Shown piece by piece: positions 1 to 8,005 of a stretch of 64,000 nucleotides of DNA. Origin of the DNA: Algoriphagus halophilus (GTDB taxonomy: Bacteria; Bacteroidota; Bacteroidia; Cytophagales; Cyclobacteriaceae); the NCBI RefSeq assembly GCF_900129785.1, contig NZ_FSRC01000001.1:2604001-2668000 (forward strand). The letters run 5' to 3'. The notes beneath the pieces are model-generated. The model was given only the letters and a program-made list of their open reading frames with translations, searched no databases and was not told the DNA's origin. Numbering within the stretch: position 1 is the stretch's first letter; each line of letters starts with the position of its first letter. Position numbers and translations under genes: made by a program.

Positions 1-20
1 ATCTATCCTCAGGGAGGCAG

Positions 21-45
21 ACGATCCCGGGAATCGGGAGATGCA
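21..45. repeat. Short palindromic intergenic element at the window edge
   Basis: CCCG (26-29) and CGGG (35-38) form a small hairpin followed by AGATGCAAC. The CCCGG...TCGGGAGA core resembles the left arm of the larger palindromic element at 10397-10516, so this is probably a fragment or diverged copy of the same dispersed family. No gene is seen in 1-149. Confidence 0.35.
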
Positions 46-149
46 ACCTCTTTTCAGACTTCAGACTCTTCTTATCTGATTTCAGGTTTGAATTAAAGTA
101 CTTTTAAAACTCACACTGTACATTTCGAGACTGGTAAAACACCCAATCG

Positions 150-1379
150 ATGCCTAAAAATAGAATCAATACAAAATTTGAACTTCCATGTGGGATTACT
201 CTGAAGAATAGATTGGTAAAATCTGCCATGACAGAGCGTATCAGTAACCATAAATTGGAACCCACTATTGAGCACGAAAGACTCTATGAAAAGTGGGCTG
301 ATACTGGGGCGGGTTTATTAATTACCGGAAATGTGATGATTGATAGGATTCATTTAGAATCCGCTGGAAATGTATGTTTTGATGATGAAAAGATGCTGCC
401 AAAGCTCAAAAAATGGGCTGCTGCCGGAAAAAAGAATGGAAATCATATTTGGGTACAAATCTCTCATGCCGGAAGGCAATCCAATAAATTTAGCACCTTA
501 AAACCATTGGCACCTTCAGAAGTACAACTCAAGAAACTTGGCCTATTTGGGAAACCAAGAGCCATGTCAGAAACGGATATTAATGTCACCATCAAAGGTT
601 TTATAAAAGCTGCCAAAATCGCCAAAGATGCAGGTTTTACAGGGATCCAGATCCACGCAGCACATGGCTATTTGATCAGTCAATTTCTTTCCCCTTTAAC
701 CAATCAAAGAACGGATGATTGGGGAGGAAGTATTTTCAACCGTAGCAGATTACTGCTTACCGTAATTCGTGAAATACGAAAGGTGGTCGGACCTTCTTTT
801 CCAATTGCAGTAAAATTGAATTCATCCGATTTCCAAAAGGGTGGATTTACTGAAGAGGAATCACTGGAAGTAATTAAGCTGCTGGACAATGAAAAAATTG
901 ACCTCTTGGAAATTTCTGGAGGAACTTATGAAAAAGTGGCGTTCTTTTTAATGAATGAGGATCAGGTTAAGAAAAGTACACGACAAAGAGAAGCCTATTT
1001 TATCGACTTTGCTAAAAAGGTGAGAACAATCAGCAACTTGCCCTTATTGATTACAGGAGGTTTCCGATCCTATGACTTTTGTAATGCAGCATTGGAAAAG
1101 GGAGAATTGGATTTGATAGGAATGGCCCGTCCCTTTATAACCAACTTAGATGACATCCACAGTTTTTTGAAGGGAGAAATTCCTAACCTGGACAACCTTA
1201 TTTTAAGAACTGGAATTAGTCAGTTTGAGGACGCGGCTGAAGCTGGGTTTTATGCAAGACAATTGATCCGACTATCCAAAGGCAAGAAGGTAAAGCCATC
1301 TATGAGCCCTTTTATATGTTCCAATTTTTTAATCCTGAATGAACTCCGTCTGGCAGTCTCCAAAAAATTCAAATCCTAA
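150..1379 (+). CDS. NADH:flavin oxidoreductase, old yellow enzyme family
   Basis: This is an FMN-dependent ene-reductase-like TIM barrel of 409 residues. The diagnostic block HAAHGYLISQFLSP followed by NQRTDDWGGS (about residues 173-197) is the FMN/substrate-binding signature of the family, and ITGGFRS and IGMARPFI near residues 308-328 fit the C-terminal phosphate-binding strands. The length suits the single-domain form, with no FeS or NAD(P) domain as in 2,4-dienoyl-CoA reductase, so the protein is cytoplasmic and probably reduces an activated alkene. The physiological substrate cannot be told. It stands alone and its downstream neighbour is convergent. The ATG at 150 is the first good start. 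Confidence 0.9.
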   Translation: MPKNRINTKFELPCGITLKNRLVKSAMTERISNHKLEPTIEHERLYEKWADTGAGLLITGNVMIDRIHLESAGNVCFDDEKMLPKLKKWAAAGKKNGNHIWVQISHAGRQSNKFSTLKPLAPSEVQLKKLGLFGKPRAMSETDINVTIKGFIKAAKIAKDAGFTGIQIHAAHGYLISQFLSPLTNQRTDDWGGSIFNRSRLLLTVIREIRKVVGPSFPIAVKLNSSDFQKGGFTEEESLEVIKLLDNEKIDLLEISGGTYEKVAFFLMNEDQVKKSTRQREAYFIDFAKKVRTISNLPLLITGGFRSYDFCNAALEKGELDLIGMARPFITNLDDIHSFLKGEIPNLDNLILRTGISQFEDAAEAGFYARQLIRLSKGKKVKPSMSPFICSNFLILNELRLAVSKKFKS

Positions 1380-1548
1380 AGTGTTTTCTAAAATTAAAAC
1401 AGCACTATAACAATGGGCATTTAATTAGGGATAGGTACTTCTCTCCTCTCAGCTTTCTAAACTACCTTGAAAAGACAAGCTTTAGCCCTCCGGATTCCAC
1501 CAACTAACCTTGCACATCAAAAACCCATCTAAGTAATTTCAATAGCTT

Positions 1549-2280
1549 TTAGAGGAAATTGACATCAATTTTTTTATAGATGGAAAAGGTAAACATGATG
1601 ATCCCCTGTGAAATGAATTGAGTTATGAGAATAACCAATACAGTTTTTATAATACTCCATACTGACCGCGTTTGATAAAATTGTAACACAGCAAGTACAT
1701 ACCAAAAACTTATAAAAAGCCCTAAAATCAGACCTAATATTTTCATGGACGACGGAAAGAAAATAAAGATGATTATGGTAATGGTATAATAAAGCATCGT
1801 TTGTCCACTTAGATAAGCAGATAAAGCTAAATTTTCGACAAAATTGGTTCCTTGCCCTATAAAAAATAACCAGATAAGGAAACCATAAATTGGACAGTTG
1901 AGCAGTATAAATACATTGAAATGCCTAAAAGAGAAACGCAAAAGCTCAATCTCATTTGTTTCTATCTTGGAATAATTGATTGCGGTATCTTCGAACTTCA
2001 AAATAAAAAATAATGCTACGGCTACCATAATTACCAAAAAGCTAAAGGGATTAAAATAGGTCTTTCGCTGCCCTGAAATATAGGCACGAGCCACCCTGCC
2101 TGGCCTGTATACCAATTGTTTAACTAATAGCAGAATTCCCCGGTCTGTATTACTAAATGCCATCCAAAGGTCTCTCAGCAACTGTTGGAAATTCAATCTT
2201 TCAATATCCGTTTTTTGACCACAATGAGGACAATATTGATAATCACCCGTTATTTGTTTACTACAGTTTTTACATTTCAT
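1549..2280 (-). CDS. DUF3667-like membrane protein with N-terminal zinc ribbon
   Basis: The N-terminus carries a zinc ribbon (CKNC then CPHCG, residues 3-20). It is followed by a soluble stretch resembling the RDLW...NTDRG...LVYRPG block and then about five hydrophobic segments. This is the usual layout of the Bacteroidota DUF3667 family, whose function is unknown. I place the start at the ATG at 2280, giving MKCKNC. An in-frame ATG at 2316 adds 12 residues that do not resemble the family. The gene is monocistronic as far as can be seen and is convergent with the flavoprotein at 150-1379. Confidence 0.75.
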   Translation of the reverse strand: MKCKNCSKQITGDYQYCPHCGQKTDIERLNFQQLLRDLWMAFSNTDRGILLLVKQLVYRPGRVARAYISGQRKTYFNPFSFLVIMVAVALFFILKFEDTAINYSKIETNEIELLRFSFRHFNVFILLNCPIYGFLIWLFFIGQGTNFVENLALSAYLSGQTMLYYTITIIIFIFFPSSMKILGLILGLFISFWYVLAVLQFYQTRSVWSIIKTVLVILITQFISQGIIMFTFSIYKKIDVNFL

Positions 2281-2826
2281 CCTCAATAATTGGTTTAGTG
2301 CATAAACAATATTCAAGTAGCTTCAGCCTACGTCTAAGACATTGTATTACAGGTTATGAGCATACACTTAGCCACTTTATCTTTAAATTGCTCCATTTAA
2401 CCTATTAGCTAAAAAAGTCATGAGTTTTAACCTACTTAAATTTAGTAATAAGAATAGTATTATGGCACAAAGCCAAAATCACACGGCAGCTAAACACCAA
2501 ATAATTCATCATATCATAAGGGCTTCCATAAATACTCAAAAATTGAATTTTTAGCATTTTTTCTGGAAGAGCTACTCTTGATTATTGTGGGTAGACGTAC
2601 CAAGAAGTAAAGAACTAAATCATCTTTTAGATTTTTAGAACCTCAAAGATGATCTCACTTCACTTGTCTTGGCTCGAATCTCTTCGAGCCTTGCGATTTT
2701 CAGTTCGTGAAGACACAAACTGGGAAAAACAAAACCTTATACCCTACATTAAAATCTCCACTGGCTTTTTTTATATATTAAGAGTCGTTAACCAAAATCG
2801 TAGCCCATTAACCCATAAATCCTCCT
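2281..2826. other. Gene-free intergenic stretch
   Basis: I see no credible gene in these 546 bases. They hold the upstream regions of the divergent zinc-ribbon protein and GH3 genes and, at 2671-2722, the tandem hairpins listed separately. An open frame starting at 2649 is composed largely of that repeat and runs into the GH3 gene out of frame, so it is not called. Confidence 0.6.
2671..2722. repeat. Tandem hairpin repeat
   Basis: GGCTCGAA (2671-2678) and TTCGAGCC (2683-2690) form a perfect 8-bp stem with a TCTC loop. Ten bases on, CAGTTCGTG-AAGA-CACAAACTG (2701-2722) forms a 9-bp stem with one mismatch. A related pair of hairpins and the same CAGTTCGTGAAGA word recur at 4979-5069, so the GH3 gene is bracketed by copies of one element. 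Confidence 0.65.
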
Positions 2827-4866
2827 ATGAAAAACACTTTTTATATAGTTCTCGTCTTGTTATTAATTTCAAGAAATACGTTGGCTCAAGGAACGTATAC
2901 GTTTCAGCCTCCCATTGAAGGTCGTGTTGTAGATCTGCTTCACGACAATCAATTCATTTTTAAAGATCTCAACAAAAACAACAAACTAGATCCCTATGAG
3001 GATTGGCGGCAACCTGTGGACATCCGAATCGCTGATCTAATAAATCAAATGACGCTGGAGGAAAAAGTGGGAATGATGTTGATCAATACCCTAAATGCTG
3101 GAGAACACGGAAAAATAACGGATCAAGCTGTAGACTTAATTGAAAATCAGAAAATGACCCGGTTCATTTTCAGGAATACCATTAAGGACAATCCAGTCAA
3201 TATTGGCCCTGGAAATGGATTTGCTGGAGTACAAATCTCTCCCTTCGATGCCGCTCAATTTATGAATGCGATCCAAGAGCTTTCAGAGCACACACGCCTG
3301 GGTATACCAGCTATGTTTAAATCCAACGCCAGAAACCATATGGACTATGATTCTCGTGCCGGAATTAACGTGGAATCCGGATCATTTTCATCCTGGCCTA
3401 AAGAAAGTGGACTGGCAGCGACAAGAGATCTGGAATTAATTGCCGACTTCGCTAAAATCATGGCAGAAGAATGGAAGGCTATAGGCCTGCGTGGCATGTA
3501 TGGATACATGGCCGACTTATCTACCGAACCGAGATGGTACCGGGTACATGAAACCTTTACGGAGGACAGCGAACTTGCTTCCGATATTCTCTCAGTATTG
3601 ATAAAGAATCTTCAGGGAGAGCAATTGAATTCAAAAAGCATTGCCTTAACCATTAAACATTTCCCCGGTGGAGGGCCCCAGGAAGGAGGGGGCGATCCGC
3701 ATTATGATTTTGGTAAAAACCAGGTCTATCCGGCTGGTAAATTCGATTACCATCTCGCTCCTTTTAAAGCTGCTGTGGACGCAGGTGCTTCATCCATCAT
3801 GGCTTATTATGGCATTCCGGTAGGCCAGCCTTATATGCCCAATACAGTTGGGATGGCTTTTTCCAAAGGAATCTTGACAGAGTTATTACGTTCGAAACTC
3901 GGCTTTAGTGGATATGTGAATTCCGATACTGGAATAATAGGTGACAGAGCTTGGGGATTGGAAGATAAAAGTGTGGATGAACAAATTCTGATTGCAATTG
4001 ACGCTGGAACGGATATACTTTCCGGTTTTAGCAATAACAAGCAAATCCTGGACTTAGTGAAATCCGGTCAACTTTCTGAAGATAGAGTCAATCTTTCGGT
4101 GACCAGATTATTAAAAGAGCAATTTGAATTAGGCTTGTTCGAAAACCCTTATGTTGACCCAAACCGAGCAGATTATGTAGTGGGAAATCCTTCTTTCCAA
4201 AAAAAGGCCGACCTCGCGCAACGTAAATCAATTGTGCTTCTCCAAAATAAAATGACTCTTCCCCTGTCTCAACCTAAAGAACAGGATACATTGAGGGTCT
4301 TTACTATGGGAATGAATACGGCTTTGTTTAAAGATCGAGCATGGTCAAATTACATCTTCACTCCAGGGGATGACAACAAAGCGAATGAGGAAACATTGCC
4401 AGCCATAGATAAAGAAACTGATATCGCTATTATCCGAATTCAGGTAACAACGGACGGAGGGCGCGATAGAAGATTTGGAGGAGCTAGTCCTGATGAATTA
4501 AACTTCCTTTCCTTTTCAGAAATGGCTAAATCAAACTCTTGGAAAATTTCACCTTCCTTAGAGGACATTCAGAAGGTTATGGAAACCGTTGGTCCGGAGA
4601 AAACCATTTTATCCATTGACTTCCGCCAGCCATATGTATTGGATGAAGCCAGTGGTGTTCTCAATGCTGGGGGTATACTTGCCACGTTTGGGGTAAGTGA
4701 TGCTGCCGTGATGGATATAATTATGGGCAAATTCAATCCGAGCGGAAAACTGCCATTTGCCTTGGCAAAAACCAGTTCGGCAATTATTGAACAAGATCCA
4801 GACGCGCCGGGATATCCCGAAAAAGACACCTTATTCCCATTTGGGTTTGGGTTGACTTATAAATGA
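2827..4866 (+). CDS. Secreted glycoside hydrolase family 3 protein
   Basis: A signal peptide (residues 1-20, ending LAQG) precedes a GH3 enzyme of 679 residues, so it acts in the periplasm or outside. DLNKNNKLDPYEDW near residue 48 is the acidic loop often found at the start of Bacteroidota GH3 enzymes. KHFPGGG (about 278-284) carries the substrate-binding Lys-His pair, and GYVNSDTG (about 361-368) holds the probable nucleophile Asp. A C-terminal alpha/beta sandwich domain follows and ends at PFGFGLTYK. There is no fibronectin-III tail. Beta-glucosidase is the usual family annotation, but the sugar specificity cannot be read from sequence. No SusCD or other glycan genes lie next to it. Confidence 0.88.
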   Translation: MKNTFYIVLVLLLISRNTLAQGTYTFQPPIEGRVVDLLHDNQFIFKDLNKNNKLDPYEDWRQPVDIRIADLINQMTLEEKVGMMLINTLNAGEHGKITDQAVDLIENQKMTRFIFRNTIKDNPVNIGPGNGFAGVQISPFDAAQFMNAIQELSEHTRLGIPAMFKSNARNHMDYDSRAGINVESGSFSSWPKESGLAATRDLELIADFAKIMAEEWKAIGLRGMYGYMADLSTEPRWYRVHETFTEDSELASDILSVLIKNLQGEQLNSKSIALTIKHFPGGGPQEGGGDPHYDFGKNQVYPAGKFDYHLAPFKAAVDAGASSIMAYYGIPVGQPYMPNTVGMAFSKGILTELLRSKLGFSGYVNSDTGIIGDRAWGLEDKSVDEQILIAIDAGTDILSGFSNNKQILDLVKSGQLSEDRVNLSVTRLLKEQFELGLFENPYVDPNRADYVVGNPSFQKKADLAQRKSIVLLQNKMTLPLSQPKEQDTLRVFTMGMNTALFKDRAWSNYIFTPGDDNKANEETLPAIDKETDIAIIRIQVTTDGGRDRRFGGASPDELNFLSFSEMAKSNSWKISPSLEDIQKVMETVGPEKTILSIDFRQPYVLDEASGVLNAGGILATFGVSDAAVMDIIMGKFNPSGKLPFALAKTSSAIIEQDPDAPGYPEKDTLFPFGFGLTYK

Positions 4867-4934
4867 GATCTTGAATAGGTTGAGCAGCTAATTCCTCGAG
4901 AATTATCGGAATCAAATGCATTTGAAAACAAAAA

Positions 4935-4966
4935 AACCTTCGAGGTTTTAAAAAATCTCGAAGGTT
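4935..4966 (-). terminator. Intrinsic terminator of the ABC export operon
   Basis: AACCTTCGAG (4935-4944) pairs perfectly with CTCGAAGGTT (4957-4966). Read on the minus strand, the stem is followed by a T-rich tract (TTTTTTTGTTTT), so it would end transcripts coming from the permease gene that stops at 5225. Confidence 0.75.
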
Positions 4967-4978
4967 GAATTTTGCTAC

Positions 4979-5004
4979 GGTTCGTGCCTTCACGAGCCTT
5001 TTTT
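4979..5004 (+). terminator. Hairpin terminator downstream of the GH3 gene
   Basis: GGTTCGTG (4979-4986) and CACGAGCC (4991-4998) pair through a CCTT loop and are followed by six T residues, which fits termination of the GH3 transcript. The hairpin also belongs to the repeat family seen at 2671-2722. Confidence 0.6.
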
Positions 5005-5069
5005 ATTTATAAGTTCCCCAGTCCCGGCTTGTGTCTGCACGAGCCGTTTGTAACATCAGTTCGTGAAGA
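4979..5069. repeat. Second copy of the tandem hairpin repeat
   Basis: Besides the terminator-like hairpin, CGGCTTGTG-TCTG-CACGAGCCG (5025-5046) forms a 9-bp stem with one G-U pair, and CAGTTCGTGAAGA (5057-5069) repeats the word found at 2701-2713. The shared hairpin core is approximately GGCTCGTG-N4-CACGAGCC. Confidence 0.6.
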
Positions 5070-5129
5070 AAGAAACTTGTGCGACCATAGGCCTTTTTTC
5101 AGATTTATGACTTTAGCTTTCTGACTTAA

Positions 5130-5159
5130 GATTGCTTCGCTCGTACCTCACTCGCAATC
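5130..5159. repeat. Palindromic element with GATTGC/GCAATC arms
   Basis: GATTGC (5130-5135) and GCAATC (5154-5159) flank CTTCGCTCGTACCTCACTC. Together with 7890-7918 and 10397-10516 it looks like one family of intergenic palindromes with GCAATC-type arms. Confidence 0.5.
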
Positions 5160-5224
5160 ACGATCAAATCAGAAGATCGGTAGTAACTAAATCTTATATC
5201 CTACATCTAAAATCTTAAATCAAT

Positions 5225-7678
5225 TTATTCGCTTTTCAGCGAGTTCACAGGATTCGCAGTGGCAGCTTTGATGGATTGATAACTGGTGGTCAACAAGGCA
5301 ATCACCACTGCAAAGAGTCCTGCCCCCAGGAATACCTGCCATCCCAAATCCTGTTTAAATTGATAATCTTCCAGCCATTTTTTCATGGCGTACCAGGCCA
5401 CTGGTGAAGCAATCAAAAAGGCTATCAAAACCAGTTTGGCAAACTCTTTCGACAGCAAAACGATGATGCTTCCAATGCTTGAACCCAATACTTTTCGGAT
5501 ACCAATCTCTTTAGTTCGCTGCTCTGCAGTAAATGCCGTCAAGGCAAAAAGGCCCAAGCAGGCTATCACAATGGCAAATACTGCAAATATGCCAAAGACC
5601 TTTCCAAGTCGGGTTTCTGCTGCATACATTTTCCCAAAACGATCATCCAAAAAAGAATAAGTGAAAGGTTGCCCTGGAGCAAATTCATTCCACTTTGCTT
5701 CCACAAATTCAATCACCTGATCCGTATCATTCGCATTGAAACGAAAAGAGGCAATCCCTTGAGGTCTTTTGCTTAGGAAAATCATCAAAGATCCAATATT
5801 CTCTTTCAGAGATTGGAAGTGGAAGTTTTTCACCACACCTACTACCGTTTTGCTTTCCAATTCGTCTAAATTCATCGTTTCATTGTCCCCCGCCAAGGTG
5901 TAAATTCGCTGTCCGATTGGATCCCCTGTAAAGTTGAATTGCTTCACTGCAGATTCGTTTAGGATGACTGCACTTGAATCAGATGGAAAATCCATTGAAA
6001 AATCTCTACCTTCTACAATTTCCATTTCCATAGTCTTCACATAGTCGTAGTCTACCCGCCAGTTTTGAAGACTAACTAGATTTTCTGTTTGCTTGGGATC
6101 TTTTCCTTCCGCCCACCAAGGTGTATCAGATCTATTGGTGCCAGCTACTGGCAAGAACCCAGTGATCGTTCCGGATTCCATCATACTATTTGCTAGAATC
6201 TCCCGCTTGAAAGCTTCTGCCTGATCTCCCAAGGCATAAACATCATCAATAGTGATGACTTGATCTTTACTGAAACCAATTTTCTTGTTTTGAATGTAGT
6301 TCAGCTGGTTGAATACCGCGATGGTAGCAATGATCAGAATTATGGAAATCGAGAACTGGAAAACCACTAGGGAACTTCGTATCATCCCACTTTTCATTCC
6401 GGAGGCCACCTTTCCCTTTAAAATGCTCACCGGTTTAAATCCAGATAGAAAAAATGATGGATAGGTACCAGCAAGAAGACCTGTACCAATGGCACCCACC
6501 ATCAAGATGATATAAAACGTCAATTGGGAAAATGGAATCCCCAAGGTTCTCCCTGCCAAATCATTGAAAACTGGCAATAGCAAGGCTACAATTGGAATCG
6601 CAATTAAGAAAGAGATGACACTTAGCAAAATAGACTCCATCAGGAACTGTCGTATCAAATGAGACCTATAAGATCCCATCACTTTTCGGATACCTACTTC
6701 TTTGGCCCGATTGGAAGATCGCGCAGTGGATAAGTTCATAAAATTGATGCAGGCAATGACCAAGATAAATAGGGCAATTGCCACAAAAAGGTAGACGTAG
6801 GTGATATTGAAATTTGGCTCAAATTCCCCCATCAAATCACTTTTCAAGTGAATATCAAGCAGCGGTTGCAGCACGTATTCCAATTTGCCCCCATCAGCAA
6901 GCATGGCATCCATTGTTGCCCCTTCACCAAATATTTTACTTAATTCAGGTTCGACATTCTTTTTGATCAGTGATTTCATCTTTAAATTCAAATCCTCTGG
7001 ATCAGCCCCTTCCCTTAGTTTCAGGTAGGTCTGGAAATTATTGCTTAGCCAAGAGGTGGTTTTCGCTTCATCCAAACCTTCCATAGAAAGTAAAAAATCG
7101 AAATGGAAGTGGCTATTTTGAGGAATATCCTCATAGATTCCAGTGATCCGAAAATCATAGTCATTATCTAAAATCAAAGATTTTCCTAAAGCACTTTCTC
7201 CAGGAAAATACTTCTCAGCAATACTTTTGCTGATGGCCATGGTGTTTGGCTCAGTTAGAACGCCCTCCGGATTTCCTTCCAAAAGTGGCATCCCGAAGAC
7301 ATTAAAAAAATCCTTGCTCGCCCAAATTACATTATTTTCTTTGATGTTCTGATCTACTTTTTTGACCAGATAGGAACCACGCTGTCTAAAATTAACCGCG
7401 AATTCCACCTCGGGAAACTCAGCAGGAAGTGCTTCTGCCATGGGCGCCGGTGCCTGGGTCATATTATAATGATTCCCACCAAAAATAATTTCCGAATGAA
7501 TTCTGTAAATCTGATTCGCATCTTTGAAATGCTTGTCGTAAGAGAGTTCATTGATGACAAAAAGTGAGATAATCATACAGACTGCCACCCCGACGGATAA
7601 ACCCAAGATGTTGATAAAGGTGTAGAACTTATGCTTTTTTAAGTTCCTAATGGCGATTTTGAAGTAGTTTTCAAACAT
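5225..7678 (-). CDS. FtsX/MacB-type ABC transporter permease (second permease of the export operon)
   Basis: This is a large permease of 817 residues without its own ATPase domain. One membrane helix (about 20-42) is followed by a long periplasmic MacB-like domain, then an FtsX block of about three helices (about 290-410). A second half follows (helix about 435, another extracytoplasmic domain, three C-terminal helices about 690-810). Both FtsX blocks contain the coupling motif seen as KEVGIRKVMGS and KEIGIRKVLGSS. It is a paralogue of the next gene upstream and the last gene of the MacA-like/ATPase/permease operon, reached across a 327-nt gap. Family members export lipids, peptides or antibiotics or drive mechanotransmission. 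The substrate is unknown. Confidence 0.9.
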   Translation of the reverse strand: MFENYFKIAIRNLKKHKFYTFINILGLSVGVAVCMIISLFVINELSYDKHFKDANQIYRIHSEIIFGGNHYNMTQAPAPMAEALPAEFPEVEFAVNFRQRGSYLVKKVDQNIKENNVIWASKDFFNVFGMPLLEGNPEGVLTEPNTMAISKSIAEKYFPGESALGKSLILDNDYDFRITGIYEDIPQNSHFHFDFLLSMEGLDEAKTTSWLSNNFQTYLKLREGADPEDLNLKMKSLIKKNVEPELSKIFGEGATMDAMLADGGKLEYVLQPLLDIHLKSDLMGEFEPNFNITYVYLFVAIALFILVIACINFMNLSTARSSNRAKEVGIRKVMGSYRSHLIRQFLMESILLSVISFLIAIPIVALLLPVFNDLAGRTLGIPFSQLTFYIILMVGAIGTGLLAGTYPSFFLSGFKPVSILKGKVASGMKSGMIRSSLVVFQFSISIILIIATIAVFNQLNYIQNKKIGFSKDQVITIDDVYALGDQAEAFKREILANSMMESGTITGFLPVAGTNRSDTPWWAEGKDPKQTENLVSLQNWRVDYDYVKTMEMEIVEGRDFSMDFPSDSSAVILNESAVKQFNFTGDPIGQRIYTLAGDNETMNLDELESKTVVGVVKNFHFQSLKENIGSLMIFLSKRPQGIASFRFNANDTDQVIEFVEAKWNEFAPGQPFTYSFLDDRFGKMYAAETRLGKVFGIFAVFAIVIACLGLFALTAFTAEQRTKEIGIRKVLGSSIGSIIVLLSKEFAKLVLIAFLIASPVAWYAMKKWLEDYQFKQDLGWQVFLGAGLFAVVIALLTTSYQSIKAATANPVNSLKSE

Positions 7679-8005
7679 AGCTGTACTGGTTTAGGTGGGT
7701 TTCCAAAATTCAGAAAGAGTTCCTTGCCTTCATTAGATGCTTACTGGTTCCATAAGGTTGCAGAAGTCCTACTCTCTGAGGGTTATATATTTTTTAAAAG
7801 GTGTATTAAAGATTCCTAATCCTTTTCTTCTTTCTTCTGGGACCTATTCATTTCATTGAGAAAGAAATAATCCTTTTTACGGGAATCCGGCAATCACGAG
7901 ATTTTTAATCGAGATTGCATGGTCAAATTTTCTTCATCTTACCATGAAGAACCTTAAATCATTCCTTTTTTAACTTAATTCGTGTAGCTCAAATTCTAAA
8001 TCCCC
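7679..8005. other. Intergenic gap inside the ABC operon
   Basis: No gene is seen in these 327 bases between the two permease genes. They contain the small palindrome at 7890-7918. The gap is long for an operon, so the downstream permease may also have its own promoter, although I cannot point to a convincing one. Confidence 0.5.
7890..7918. repeat. Palindromic element between the permease genes
   Basis: GCAATCACG (7890-7898) matches the reverse complement of CGAGATTGC (7910-7918) at 8 of 9 positions around ATTTTTAAT-like sequence. The GCAATC arms match the elements at 5130-5159 and 10397-10516. Confidence 0.5.

Noticed and set aside
2649..2918. An 89-codon frame overlapping the start of the GH3 gene
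   Set aside because: Its first third is made of the tandem hairpin repeat and the rest overlaps the GH3 signal peptide out of frame, with no family resemblance.
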